From NCBI GenBank assembly GCA_964586175.1, contig CAZPGL010000002.1, positions 1 through 64,000 of the forward strand: a stretch of 64,000 bases of DNA, read 5' to 3'. The position numbers and the translations under genes were made by a program. The DNA is from CAZPGL01 sp964586175. GTDB lineage: Bacteria > Actinomycetota > Acidimicrobiia > Acidimicrobiales > MedAcidi-G1. The notes beneath the pieces are model-generated. The model was not told the origin of the DNA. It was given only the letters and a program-made list of their open reading frames with translations, and did not search any database. Positions within the stretch are counted from its first letter, which is position 1. Every line of letters starts with the position of its first letter. This document shows positions 25,398-34,495 of this stretch, piece after piece.

Positions 25398-26857
25398 TGG
25401 CCCGCGACCTGTCGCCGCTGTTCGCTCCCTGCGGGGTCATCGTGTCCGGGGTGTCGAGCCATCCGGGCAAGTTCGGGTTCGTGGCCCTCCACAACATCCT
25501 GGCGTGTGGGTTCCCGGGGCCGGTGTTCGCCATCGGCCGGGAGGCCGGCACCCTGCTGGACCGGCCGGTGCTGGCCTCAATCGACGAGGTGCCCGACGGG
25601 GCCGCCGATCTGCTCGTGGTGTGCACGCCGTCCGCCGCCAACGAGGCGTTGGTCCGGGCCGCGGCAGCCAGGGGTGTCCGGGCGGTGTTCATGGTCACCG
25701 GCGGATACTCCGAGGCCGGACCCGAAGGGGCGGCGGCCGAAGCAGCCATGGTCGCCCTCGTCGACGAGCTGGGCCTGATCCTGGCGGGCCCCAACGGCCA
25801 GGGCGTGGTGTCGCCGCCGGCCGGGCTGTGCGCCCAGATCGTCGCCCCCTACCCGCCCCGGGGCCGTATCGCGGTCGCCTCCCAGTCGGGCAACTTCGTC
25901 TCCGCCTTCCAGAACTACGCCGGCCAGACCGGGGTGGGGATCAGCCGGGCCGTGTCGGCCGGCAACGCCGCCGCGACCGGCATCGCCGACTACCTCGAGT
26001 GGTTTGCCGACGATCCCGAGACCGACGTGGCCCTCTGCTACGTGGAGGGCCTGGTTGACGGCCGGGGCTTCTACGAACGGGTCCGGGAGGTCACCCGCCG
26101 GATGCCGGTCGTCGTCGTCAAGGGCGGGGCCACCTCGGGTGGGCAACGGGCGGCAGCCTCTCACACCGGTTCGCTGGCCAGCGACGACCGGGTGTTCGAC
26201 GGGATGGCCCGCCAGGCCGGCCTGGTGCGGGCCGCCACCATCGAGGAGGCCTTCGAAGCCGCCGCCACCTTCGCCACCCAGCCGCTGCCCGCCGGCGACC
26301 GGGTCCTGGTGCTGACCACTGCCGGCGGCTGGGGTGTCGTCACCGCCGATGCCGTGACCCGGCACCCCGACCTCACCCTGCTGGCCCTGCCAGGGGACCT
26401 GCGCGACACCATCGACGGCATGCTCCCGCCGCGATGGAGCCGCAACAATCCCGTCGACATGGCCGGCGGCGAGACCCGCGACACCATCCCCGACCTGATC
26501 GACACGGCCGCCGCCCATCCCGACGTCGACGCCGTCATCCAGTTGGGCCTGGGCATCCAAGGCAACACCGCGGCTCTGACCCGCTCGGGCCCGTTCCACC
26601 CCGACCACGGCCTCGAACGCATCGTCGACTTCCACGAACGCCAAGAGCGCCGCTACGCCGAAGCGGCCGCCGCAGCCGCCGACACCCACGGCACCCCGGT
26701 GCTGGTGGCCTCCGAACTGGCCGTGGCCCGTCCCGACAACCCCATGGTCGCCGCAGTCCGCGGGACGGGCCGGCTGTGTTACGCCTCGGCCGACCGGGCG
26801 GTGACCGCCCTCGGCCATCAGGCCCGCTACGCCCGCTGGCGGCGGGCTCGCCCCTGA
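25397..26857 (+). CDS. ADP-forming acyl-CoA synthetase, CoA-binding/ligase (alpha-type) subunit
   Basis: 486 residues: an N-terminal CoA-binding Rossmann domain (GVSSHPGKFGFVALHNIL), a central ligase domain with SQSGNFVSAF, and the phospho-histidine segment KGGATSGGQRAAASHTGSLA with the catalytic His about residue 257. This is the succinyl-CoA-ligase-like half of an acyl-CoA synthetase (NDP-forming); the ATP-grasp half is the previous gene. The usual GPNC is GPNG here. It would make acyl-CoA from a carboxylate and ATP, or run in reverse to conserve energy. Confidence 0.87.
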   Translation: MARDLSPLFAPCGVIVSGVSSHPGKFGFVALHNILACGFPGPVFAIGREAGTLLDRPVLASIDEVPDGAADLLVVCTPSAANEALVRAAAARGVRAVFMVTGGYSEAGPEGAAAEAAMVALVDELGLILAGPNGQGVVSPPAGLCAQIVAPYPPRGRIAVASQSGNFVSAFQNYAGQTGVGISRAVSAGNAAATGIADYLEWFADDPETDVALCYVEGLVDGRGFYERVREVTRRMPVVVVKGGATSGGQRAAASHTGSLASDDRVFDGMARQAGLVRAATIEEAFEAAATFATQPLPAGDRVLVLTTAGGWGVVTADAVTRHPDLTLLALPGDLRDTIDGMLPPRWSRNNPVDMAGGETRDTIPDLIDTAAAHPDVDAVIQLGLGIQGNTAALTRSGPFHPDHGLERIVDFHERQERRYAEAAAAAADTHGTPVLVASELAVARPDNPMVAAVRGTGRLCYASADRAVTALGHQARYARWRRARP

Positions 26858-26861
26858 CCGC

Positions 26862-28058
26862 TCAGCGGCGAGCGGCCCGCAGGGCGGCGGCCAGGTTGCC
26901 CCGGCGACCCACCACCAACCGGTCCAAGCCGAGGAACGCCGCCAGGCGGTCCAGTTCCACCGACAGTTCGGCCGCCACGTGGTCCCGGTCGACGTCCGGT
27001 TCGGCGAACACCCCTCGGGCCAGCAGACAACCGCCGGCCCGGTCGGCTTTGACGTCGACCCGCCCGACCAGCGTGTCGCCGAGCAGGAACGGCAACACGT
27101 AGTAGCCGTACTCCCGCTTGGCTTCGGGCACGTAAATCTCGATGCGGTACCGGAAACCGAAGAGACGCTCAGCCCGGGGACGGAACCACACCACCGAGTC
27201 GAACGGTGACAGTAGGGCCCGGGCGTCCACCATCGGTGGTCGCCGATGGGCGGGATGGCGGTAGACGGGGTCCTTCCAGCCGTCGACCCGTACCTCGTCG
27301 AGACGGCCGTCGTCGACGAGACCGGCCAACAGCGGCCGGGACTCGGTGACCTTGAGTCGGAAGTAGTCGGCCAGGTCGGCGGCCGAACCGAGCCCATGGC
27401 ATCGAGCGGCCAGCACCAACAGGTCGCGCTGGGCGTCCTCGTCGTTCGGCGTCGGCCGGCGGCGGATCTCGGCCGGCACCACGCCGTCGAAGCTCTCGTA
27501 CACCCGCTCGAAGTTGGCGGTGCGACGACAGCCCACCTCGCCGACCCGGAACAACCAGTCCAGGGCCCGCTTGCCGTCCGATCGCCCATTCCACCAGGTT
27601 CCCTGGCGGGGCCGGGGGTCGCTCAGCGAACCACCGGTGAGGGGTCCGGCAACCTGAACCTCGGCCAGCACGGCGGCCACGTAGTCGGCCCGACGGGTCG
27701 CCATGTCGTGCAGGCCGGCCCAGATGTCGCCGTGACGGGCCCGCCGCTTCAGCCAGCGCAGCAGGGGCTCGTGTTCGACGGGCAGGATCGACGCCTCGTG
27801 GCTCCACGCCTCGAACATGGCGCCCGAACGCCACAACCAGTCGTCGAGACGGGCGCGGTCGTAGACGCCGAGCCTGCTGTAGACCGGCAGGTAGTGCGAC
27901 CGGCACACCGTCTGCACCGAATCCAGCTGCAGCAGCCCGATACGCCGCAACACCCGGGCGAACTGGGCCGGACCGGGGGCGCGGGCCGGGGGCTGGTCGG
28001 CGAACCCCTGGGCGGCCAGGGCGGCCCGGCGGGCCTCAGCGGCGGTCAACTCCTCCAT
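26862..28058 (-). CDS. Winged-helix DNA glycosylase-like protein, YcaQ/AlkX family (HTH_42)
   Basis: 398 residues. The N-terminal segment ends with IGLLQLDSVQTV, containing Q-L-D, the Q-x-D catalytic motif of the YcaQ/AlkX branch of the AlkZ-like (AZL) glycosylases. Later come SHYLPVYSRLG, LLSPFDSVVWFRPRAERLFGF and the tail GYYVLPFLLGDTLVGRVD, all typical of DUF1006/HTH_42. The family removes alkylated or cross-linked bases. ATG 28058 (MEELTAAEARR) begins the homology; 23 upstream codons overlap the next promoter. It is convergent with the acyl-CoA synthetase at 4-nt distance. Confidence 0.82.
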   Translation of the reverse strand: MEELTAAEARRAALAAQGFADQPPARAPGPAQFARVLRRIGLLQLDSVQTVCRSHYLPVYSRLGVYDRARLDDWLWRSGAMFEAWSHEASILPVEHEPLLRWLKRRARHGDIWAGLHDMATRRADYVAAVLAEVQVAGPLTGGSLSDPRPRQGTWWNGRSDGKRALDWLFRVGEVGCRRTANFERVYESFDGVVPAEIRRRPTPNDEDAQRDLLVLAARCHGLGSAADLADYFRLKVTESRPLLAGLVDDGRLDEVRVDGWKDPVYRHPAHRRPPMVDARALLSPFDSVVWFRPRAERLFGFRYRIEIYVPEAKREYGYYVLPFLLGDTLVGRVDVKADRAGGCLLARGVFAEPDVDRDHVAAELSVELDRLAAFLGLDRLVVGRRGNLAAALRAARR

Positions 28059-28125
28059 GGGTGCTGCCAGTGTGGCCCACCGCGGGACCGGCAGCGAGGC
28101 CCGCTGAGTACGCTGGTCGGCAGCC

Positions 28126-28728
28126 ATGTTGGATCACGTGTTCTCCGACGCCATCGGTGCGCTGCGCGAAGCGCTCGAAGCAGCCCGCCTTGAGCGCCAG
28201 ACCCTCGAGGAGCGCTTCCAGGCCGACGTCCTGCTGGGTGACCTCACCTGGGAGACCTCGTACGGCCTACCCGGCGAGGGCGACCCGCCACGGGTCCGCT
28301 GCGACCTGACCCTCGAATGGCCCACTTGGTCGCAGGCCACCTACCGACGCTGGTACCTCGAAGGGGAGGTCGACGAGCCGCCCCAGATCGCCGTCGAGGT
28401 CGTGCTCCGACTCCAGCGGCTCGTCGGCAACCCCGATCCGGCGACCATCCTCGCCGCCCTCCCCGCCGAAGCCCCCGACTTGGGCGGCGACGAGCTGGCG
28501 TTGAACGGGCCGACCGTCGAGACGATCTTCGACCGGGGCCTGGACGACCCCGACTGGGCCATCGAGGTGTCCTACGAAGGTATCTACGAGTTGGGCACCG
28601 ACGTCCTCGAGGACGGGGCGGCGCTCGACGACCACTTCGGTGGCCTGGGCGGTTGGATCAGCAGCGCCCTGGTCCGCCTGGGCGACATGGACCTGGCGTT
28701 CCGACCGGCCGATCCGGTCGGCGACTGA
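28126..28728 (+). CDS. Conserved hypothetical protein, 200 aa
   Basis: An acidic soluble protein with a short N-terminal helical/coiled segment (LREALEAARLERQTLEERF) and then a mixed alpha/beta part rich in Asp, Glu and Trp (VRCDLTLEWPTWSQATYRRWY). No signal peptide, membrane segment or catalytic motif is seen, and I do not recognise the family. TACGCT lies 11 nt before the ATG. Codon use is like that of its neighbours, so it is a real gene. Confidence 0.72.
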   Translation: MLDHVFSDAIGALREALEAARLERQTLEERFQADVLLGDLTWETSYGLPGEGDPPRVRCDLTLEWPTWSQATYRRWYLEGEVDEPPQIAVEVVLRLQRLVGNPDPATILAALPAEAPDLGGDELALNGPTVETIFDRGLDDPDWAIEVSYEGIYELGTDVLEDGAALDDHFGGLGGWISSALVRLGDMDLAFRPADPVGD

Positions 28729-28731
28729 ACC

Positions 28732-29586
28732 TCAGACGCCGTCGCCGACCCCTCCCTTGAAGGGCAGCAGGTCGTCGAACTCGGAAGGGCGCTTCTCGGC
28801 CCGGGCGGTGAACGCCTCCTGCATGTCGCCACCGACGAACATGCCGGCGTTCCAGGTGGCGATGTGGTTCAGCGAGTCCGCGGTGCTGTGGTCCCGGGCG
28901 TAGGTGATCATCTCCTTGGACCCCCACACGGCCAACGGCGACTTGTCGGCGATCTCGGCCGCGATGGCCTGGACGGCATCGAGCATGGCCTCCTGGTTGG
29001 GGAAGACCTCGTTGACCAGACCCACCGCCTTGGCCTCGGCGGCCGGCATACGCCGCCCGGTGTAGGCCAGCTCACGGCACACGCCCTCAGGGATCAGCTT
29101 GGGCAGCCGCTGCAGGGTGCCGACGTCGGCGGTCATGCCGATGTTGATCTCCTGAATGCAGAAGAAGGCGTCCTCGGTGGCGTACCGCATGTCGGCCGCG
29201 GTGACCATGTCGACAGCACCGCCGATGCAGCCGCCCTGGATGGCGCACAGCACGGGCATGCGGGCCTGCTCGAAGCAGCTGAACGTCTCTTGGAGGTGCA
29301 AGACGTTCCGCCGGAGGTTGGCCCGCACCCGACCCGGCTCCTGCCGGTCGGTCGGCCGCTGGCTGTCACCGAACACCGCGAGGTCCATGCCGGCAGAGAA
29401 GTGGCGGCCGGTGGATGCGACCACGACGGCCCGGACGTCACCCCGGGCGTCGAGCTCGCGCACCAACGCGGGCAGCTCGTCCCAGAACGCCGGGATCATC
29501 GTGTTGAGCTTGTCCCCCCGGCTGAGGGTCACGGTGGCCACGCCGCCGTCGGTCTTGACATCGAAGCAGGTCAGTCCGTCGATCAT
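28732..29586 (-). CDS. Crotonase-family protein, dienoyl-CoA isomerase-like
   Basis: 284 residues. The oxyanion-hole segments are GRHFSAGMDL and GGCIGGAVDMVTAADM. The following ADMRYATEDAFFCIQEINIG and ADVGTLQRLPKLI closely resemble the delta3,5-delta2,4-dienoyl-CoA isomerase (ECH1) active site, with acidic residues in AVDM, IQEI and TADV. It would shift double bonds during beta-oxidation of unsaturated acyl-CoAs. ATG 29586 was chosen because the fold begins there and TACCGT lies 7 nt upstream; the frame extends 15 codons further. Confidence 0.82.
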   Translation of the reverse strand: MIDGLTCFDVKTDGGVATVTLSRGDKLNTMIPAFWDELPALVRELDARGDVRAVVVASTGRHFSAGMDLAVFGDSQRPTDRQEPGRVRANLRRNVLHLQETFSCFEQARMPVLCAIQGGCIGGAVDMVTAADMRYATEDAFFCIQEINIGMTADVGTLQRLPKLIPEGVCRELAYTGRRMPAAEAKAVGLVNEVFPNQEAMLDAVQAIAAEIADKSPLAVWGSKEMITYARDHSTADSLNHIATWNAGMFVGGDMQEAFTARAEKRPSEFDDLLPFKGGVGDGV

Positions 29587-29644
29587 GGTGGTCACGGTAG
29601 TCGTGACCGCTGCCGATCCCCTGATCGGCAAACCATCCGCTGTG

Positions 29645-30649
29645 TCAGCCCAGCACCGCTTCGGCCACCGCGGTCAGGTCGGCCTCGGGTCGGGCCCCGA
29701 GGTGTCCGATGATCTCGGCGGCCGCGATGCTCCCCAAACGTCCGGCATGGGCCAGATCGGCACCCTGGCTCAGCCCGAAGAGCACGCCCGCGGCGTAGAG
29801 GTCGCCGGCCCCCGTGGTGTCGACCACCCCGTCGAGCTCGTCGGCGACCACGTCGATGCGCTCCGATCCGGCCACCACCAGCGAGCCGCGGGGTCCGAGG
29901 GTGACGAAGGCCAGGTCCACGTCGGCGGCCACCGCGTCGCAGGCCCGGGCCACGTCGTCGACCTCGTACAGCGAGCAGATCTCGCCGGCATTGCCGAACA
30001 CGACGTCGACCCGGTCGACCAGCAGTTCCCGCCACTCGTCGCGGTGACGGTCCACGCAGAACCCGTCGGACAAGGTGAGCGACACGGTGCGCCCCGCGGC
30101 GCGGGCGGCGTCCATGGCGAACCGGATGGCGTCCTTGGCCACCTCGACGTCCCAGAGGTAGCCCTCGCAGTACAGGTGGCCGGCCGAAGCGATCAGGTCG
30201 GTGTCGACGTCATGGCGCGACAGCAGCGACGACACGCCGAGGGAGGTGTTCATGGTGCGCTGGGCGTCCGGGGTAACCTGAATCAGGCACCGCCCGGTGG
30301 GCGGTCCGTCGCTGGCACCGGGACAGTCGAAGAGCACACCGGCGGCCCGCAGGTCCCGGCCGAATACGTCTCCCAGATCGTCGTCGGCCACCTTGCCGAG
30401 GAAGGCGGCCCGTCCGCCGAAGCCGGCGACCCCGACCATGGTGTTGGCCGCCGACCCGCCGGAGGCCTCGAGGCCGGCCGGCATCACGGCGTGGAGGTCG
30501 AGGGCCCGCTGCGCGTCGACCAGGGTCATCGACCCCTTGGCCAGGTCGTGCTGCTCGATGAATGTGTCGTCGACGGCTGCCAGCACGTCGACGATGGCGT
30601 TGCCCACGCCGACGACGTCGAACGTCGCATGCTGCACGGCTGGCTGCAC
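29645..30649 (-). CDS. PfkB-family kinase, adenosine-kinase-like
   Basis: 334 residues with the two PfkB signatures: GGSAANTMVGVAGFGG near residue 63 and VDTTGAGDLYAAGVLFG with the catalytic Asp near residue 272. The N-terminal DVVGVGNAIVDVLA and the ALPAGL-like MPAGLEASGGSAANT are shared with bacterial adenosine kinase or sugar kinase groups. In this neighbourhood (nucleoside importer, Add) adenosine kinase is plausible, but ribokinase-type specificity cannot be excluded. The GTG 30649 start has a GGAG ribosome-binding site. Confidence 0.82.
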   Translation of the reverse strand: MQPAVQHATFDVVGVGNAIVDVLAAVDDTFIEQHDLAKGSMTLVDAQRALDLHAVMPAGLEASGGSAANTMVGVAGFGGRAAFLGKVADDDLGDVFGRDLRAAGVLFDCPGASDGPPTGRCLIQVTPDAQRTMNTSLGVSSLLSRHDVDTDLIASAGHLYCEGYLWDVEVAKDAIRFAMDAARAAGRTVSLTLSDGFCVDRHRDEWRELLVDRVDVVFGNAGEICSLYEVDDVARACDAVAADVDLAFVTLGPRGSLVVAGSERIDVVADELDGVVDTTGAGDLYAAGVLFGLSQGADLAHAGRLGSIAAAEIIGHLGARPEADLTAVAEAVLG

Positions 30650-30758
30650 GGTGGCTCCTCACACGGTCCGCGCCGACCAGACGACGACGCCGGCCCAGTG
30701 TGCCGCGTGTGTGCGCCGCTCCCCCACCCCATGGCCGAACGGCGCCGACCGCTCAGGG

Positions 30759-30941
30759 TCAGGCCACCGAGCTCCTGATCCGCACCGGCGCCAGGCCGCG
30801 GCGCCGACGGTCCAGATCCTCACTGCGGGCCGCGGCGATGTTCCGTGCGAAGGCGTCCTCGGCCGGGAACGTCCCCGTGTCGAGCGTCGGCAACTCGGGC
30901 ACGGTCGACGCGTCGTAATGCCGCTCGTCCCACCAACCCAT
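30759..30941 (-). CDS. Small hypothetical protein, 60 aa
   Basis: An ATG at 30941 is preceded by GGGAAGGGAGACACC, a strong ribosome-binding site, and opens a 60-codon frame: MGWWDERHYDAS at the start and a basic RRRRGLAPVRIRSS end. It has no membrane segment or Cys pair. The longer open frame upstream lacks coding character. It lies between the PfkB gene and the broken oxidoreductase fragment. Function is unknown. Confidence 0.6.
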   Translation of the reverse strand: MGWWDERHYDASTVPELPTLDTGTFPAEDAFARNIAAARSEDLDRRRRGLAPVRIRSSVA

Positions 30942-31093
30942 GGTGTCTCCCTTCCGGGCGCCACGCGGCAGCACCCACTGTGGGGAGCCGCCACCGCCCG
31001 GGGGACGGGCAACCACGGCCCCTACTCCGCACCCCCATTGCACACCATCGGGACGCGGCATAGGTGTCGGTCGCGTGACGATTCGGCTGCGGA

Positions 31094-31300
31094 TCAGCGG
31101 TGGGCCGCGCCCAGCCGTTCCAGCAGGGCCCGTCCGCTTGTCAGCTTGAGGTCCTCGTAACCCCGGACGTCCATGGCCGAGCCGGCCAGCGACACGGTGT
31201 CCTCGAAGCGGTCGGGCGTCAGCGAGGCCAGGAGGTCGCCGATGACCGACCGGCACTCAGCCACCAGCGTGCGTCCCAGGCGCCGGGCCTCGGGTCGAAC
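31094..31300 (-). pseudogene. C-terminal remnant of a 2-oxoacid/indolepyruvate:ferredoxin oxidoreductase (DUF6537)
   Basis: In the minus frame ending at TGA 31096-31094 there are about 68 codons with a protein-like sequence: RPEARRLGRTLVAECR, then GDLLASLTPDRFEDTV and MDVRGYEDLKL before the stop. This fits the end of DUF6537 at the C-terminus of indolepyruvate:ferredoxin oxidoreductases (lower-case consensus: li.elL..Lt..nl..a.eia.lp..iRGyghvK). No start codon in a sensible position precedes it, and the frame closes (TGA) in the adjoining sequence. The 5' 90-95% of such a gene is absent. The junction is near 31300. Confidence 0.62.
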
Positions 31301-31506
31301 GGCTCTGGGCCCTGCCCGAGACCCTGGGCGTATTCCTCATCACGGGCATCGACGACGTCATCGTCCACCTGAGCGTCGCCGACACCGACAGCCTGCGCCA
31401 CCTGGTGCTCGAGGGCATCTCCAGCATCGACGGCGTGGTCGACGAGCGCACGTCGCTGGTCTTCGAGTACCGCCAGAAACGCGTCGTCGCTCCCTTCACC
31501 GACTGA
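31294..31506 (+). pseudogene. C-terminal remnant of an Lrp/AsnC-family regulator (ligand-binding half)
   Basis: In the plus frame ending TGA 31504-31506, about 70 codons read RLWALPETLGVFLITGID, DDVIVHLSVADTDSLRHLV and VDERTSLVFEYRQKRVV. This is the C-terminal half of an Lrp/AsnC RAM domain (usual form LPET..VFLITG.DDV..HVAVADT..LR). The helix-turn-helix half is missing, the frame has a TGA at 31243 and no ATG or GTG start in between. Its 5' side touches the 5' side of the oxidoreductase remnant, as expected if one deletion removed the shared promoter region of a divergent pair. Confidence 0.7.
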
Positions 31507-31540
31507 GGCCACGGCCACCCGGCGATACGCTCAGCCGTCC

Positions 31541-33991
31541 ATGCCGCCACCCCAGCACGATCCCCGAGACCCCCATCGCCTCCCCCGTTTCGTCCGGCCC
31601 CGGCACTACGCCCTCCATCTCACCCCCGACCTCGACGCCGCCACCTTCCAAGGCACGGCCGGCATCGACGTCGAAGTCCACGAGCCCGTCGCCGAGGTGG
31701 TGCTCAACGCCGCCGAACTGACCATCCGATCGGCGACCATCGACGGAGCACCGGCGACGGTCAGCCTCGACCCCGAAGTCGAACAGGTCACCCTGACCAC
31801 GACGGCCCCCATCGGCCCCGGTCCGGCCCGCATCGAGCTGGCCTTCGACGGCGTGCTCAACGACCGCCTCCGGGGCTTCTACCGCAGCACGCTCGTCGAC
31901 GACGACGGGCTGGCCCACACCATCGCCACCACCCAGTTCCAGTCCACCGACGCCCGCCGTTGCTTCCCGTGCTTCGACGAACCCGACTTCAAGGCCACCT
32001 TCGGGGTCATCCTCGACGTTCCGTCGCACCTGCTGGCCGTGTCGAACGGCGCCCAGGTCACCCGCACCCCGACCGACGACGGTCTCGACCGGGTCGTGTT
32101 CGCCGACACCATTCCCCTGTCGACCTACCTCGTCGCCTTCGTCGTCGGCCCCCTCGAAGCCACGGCGGCCGTCGACGTCGACGGCGTACCCGTCCGTGTC
32201 GTGCACCCGCCGGGTCGAGGCCACCTGGCCCGCTTCGCCCTCGACGTGGCCGCCCACTCGCTGCGCTGGTTCGCCGACTGGTACGACCTCCCGGTGCCCG
32301 GCGGCAAGGTGGACCTCGTGGCCCTCCCCGACTTCGCCTTCGGGGCCATGGAGAACCTTGGCTGCATCACGTTCCGCGAGGTGCTGCTGCTCGTCGACCC
32401 CGACACCGCCACCCAGCGTGAACTGGAGGCGGTCGCCGCGGTGCTCAGCCACGAGCTTGCCCACCTCTGGTTCGGCGACCTGGTCACGATGCGATGGTGG
32501 AACGGCATCTGGTTGAACGAAGCCTTCGCCACGTTCATGGAGATGAAGGCCGTCGAGGCCTACCGGCCGGACTGGGACGTGTGGACCGGATTCGGTTCGG
32601 CCCGGTCCGCGGCCATGGACGTCGACTCACTGGCCTCTACCCGTCCGATCGAGTACCCGGTCCTCACCCCGGCCGACGCCGAAGGCATGTTCGACCTCAT
32701 CACCTACGAGAAGGGGGCGGCTGTCGTCCGCATGCTCGAGCAGTACCTCGGCGAGACGGTGTTCCGGGACGGCGTCCGCCGCTACCTGACCACCCACCTC
32801 CACGGCACCACCGACAACGACGACCTGTGGGACGCCCTCGAGGCCGTCTCCGGCGAGCCGGTGGGCGACCTGATGCACGGCTGGATCTTCCAGGGCGGGC
32901 ACCCCGAGATCACCGGCCGCCTCACCGGCGACCGCCTCGAGCTGACCCAGCGGCCGTTCCGCTACGACGGCGTCGACGACGGCACCCGCTGGACCGTGCC
33001 GGTGCGGGTGCGCACCTCGGCCGGCATCCAACGGGTCCTGCTCGACGGTGACCGGCCCGGCACCCTCGAGCTGGACGGCGCCCTGACGACCGTCAACGCC
33101 GACGCGTCGGGCTTCTACCGCTCGCCATCGGACGGCCCGGTCGCCGGTTCGGCCGCCGAACGGGCCAACCGGGTGTCCGACCTGTGGGCCCACACCCTGG
33201 CCGGCACCACCACCCCCGACGACTTCCTTGACCACGTCGCCGGCCTGGCCGACGAGACCGACCTCGGGGTGTGGCAGGCCGCCGTCGGCGGTCTCGCCAC
33301 CCTCGACCTGTGCGCACCGGCCCGCCCGCTCCCCAGGGTCACCGACCTCCTCCACCCGCTGCTCGACCGGCTCGGCTGGCATCCCGAACCCGGCGACGAC
33401 GACCGCACGCGCCAACTCCGCGGCCTGGCCGTCGACGCCATGGGCAACCTGGCCGACGACGAGGCCGTCGTCGAACGAGCGACCCGATGGTGGCGGGCCG
33501 GCCACGGTGACCCCGCGGTGGCGGCCGCCGTGGTGTCCATCACCGCCACCCACGGCGACGCCACGACCTTCGCCGAGTTCAGCCGTCTGGCCGACGAGGC
33601 CCCGACCGCCCAGGACCAGCAGCGCCATCTCCGTGCCCTGCCCCGGTTCCCAGGGAGATCCGAGATCGATGCCCTCCTCACGGGGATCCTCGACGGCACG
33701 ATCCGCACCCAGGACGCCCCGTTCCTCGTCCGCGAGGCCCTCAACCACCGCCAGCACCGGTCCGCCGTGTGGGGCTGGCTCACCGAGAACTGGGCGAACC
33801 TCACCGGGCGGCTCCCGTCGAACAGCATCGCCCGCATGCTCGAAGGCGTCCGGGCCCTCATCGAACCCGGCCTCTCACCGGGCGTCGATCCCTTCCTCGA
33901 CGCCCACCCCGTTCCCCAGGGGGCCCTGATGGTCGCCCAGCATCGAGAGCGGCGTCTGGTCAACGCCCGGCTGGCCGACCGCCTTCGCTGA
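31541..33991 (+). CDS. pepN: Aminopeptidase N (M1 family)
   Basis: 816 residues. Exopeptidase motif GAMEN at 268-272; the zinc site is HELAH (H304, H308) with the third ligand E327 in WLNEAFATFMEM. The N-terminal beta domain carries DARRCFPCFDEPDFKATF. This cytoplasmic enzyme removes N-terminal residues from peptides. The C-terminal helical ERAP1-like domain is somewhat shorter than in 860-870-residue homologues. TACGCT (31526-31531) lies 9 nt before the ATG. It is monocistronic. Confidence 0.93.
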   Translation: MPPPQHDPRDPHRLPRFVRPRHYALHLTPDLDAATFQGTAGIDVEVHEPVAEVVLNAAELTIRSATIDGAPATVSLDPEVEQVTLTTTAPIGPGPARIELAFDGVLNDRLRGFYRSTLVDDDGLAHTIATTQFQSTDARRCFPCFDEPDFKATFGVILDVPSHLLAVSNGAQVTRTPTDDGLDRVVFADTIPLSTYLVAFVVGPLEATAAVDVDGVPVRVVHPPGRGHLARFALDVAAHSLRWFADWYDLPVPGGKVDLVALPDFAFGAMENLGCITFREVLLLVDPDTATQRELEAVAAVLSHELAHLWFGDLVTMRWWNGIWLNEAFATFMEMKAVEAYRPDWDVWTGFGSARSAAMDVDSLASTRPIEYPVLTPADAEGMFDLITYEKGAAVVRMLEQYLGETVFRDGVRRYLTTHLHGTTDNDDLWDALEAVSGEPVGDLMHGWIFQGGHPEITGRLTGDRLELTQRPFRYDGVDDGTRWTVPVRVRTSAGIQRVLLDGDRPGTLELDGALTTVNADASGFYRSPSDGPVAGSAAERANRVSDLWAHTLAGTTTPDDFLDHVAGLADETDLGVWQAAVGGLATLDLCAPARPLPRVTDLLHPLLDRLGWHPEPGDDDRTRQLRGLAVDAMGNLADDEAVVERATRWWRAGHGDPAVAAAVVSITATHGDATTFAEFSRLADEAPTAQDQQRHLRALPRFPGRSEIDALLTGILDGTIRTQDAPFLVREALNHRQHRSAVWGWLTENWANLTGRLPSNSIARMLEGVRALIEPGLSPGVDPFLDAHPVPQGALMVAQHRERRLVNARLADRLR

Positions 33992-33994
33992 CCC

Positions 33995-34495
33995 TCAGCC
34001 CCCGGGCACGAGGTCCAGCCGGAACGCCCCGTGCCGGTCGAGCACCTCGGCCACGAACCGGTGATCGCCGCCATCCGGATCGGTGGCTACACAGTCGAAC
34101 CGCTGGCCAGCCGCCGCCACCCGCAGCACCGGCCCGCACACCACGTCGTTGACCACACCCAGGTCGGCATCGAGACGCTCGGCAGCCACCGCGGCCACGT
34201 CGTCGGCCCACACCAGGTCGATGCCGGTGACCACCGAGACGTGGCGGTCGTCCGATGGGCCATCCACCACGACCTGCACCTCGGCGCCGGCGATGACCAC
34301 GGCACACCTCGTGATCCGAGACTCCCCGATCTCGGGACACGTCACCCCGTCGATCATCTCCGGGTGGTCGGGCAACAGCGACACGGCGATCGCCCCTTCG
34401 AGCGTCGCCGGATCGAACGGATGCGGCGCGTCCGAACCGCAGCCCGCACCCAGCAGGGCGGCCACCGCCACGGCCAGCCACCGGCCGGGGGTCAT
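33995..34495 (-). CDS. DUF4333-type lipoprotein
   Basis: 166 residues with a lipoprotein signal (LAVAVAALLGAGCGSD; Cys near residue 20) and two similar half-domains of the DUF4333 kind, each with a CPxI-like beginning and a later Cys: VTCPEIGESRITRCAVVI and DVVCGPVLRVAAAGQRFDC. These would give two disulfide-linked extracytoplasmic units. Binding partner unknown. ATG 34495 overlaps the stop of the preceding reductase gene by 4 bp, which decides the start and means the two are co-translated, an odd pairing for a lipoprotein. Confidence 0.75.
   Translation of the reverse strand: MTPGRWLAVAVAALLGAGCGSDAPHPFDPATLEGAIAVSLLPDHPEMIDGVTCPEIGESRITRCAVVIAGAEVQVVVDGPSDDRHVSVVTGIDLVWADDVAAVAAERLDADLGVVNDVVCGPVLRVAAAGQRFDCVATDPDGGDHRFVAEVLDRHGAFRLDLVPGG

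Noticed and set aside
31173..31721. 182-codon plus-strand frame across the deletion scar
   Set aside because: It is Arg/Pro-rich, crosses into pepN in the wrong frame and has no homology-like motifs; the Lrp fragment lies in a different frame.
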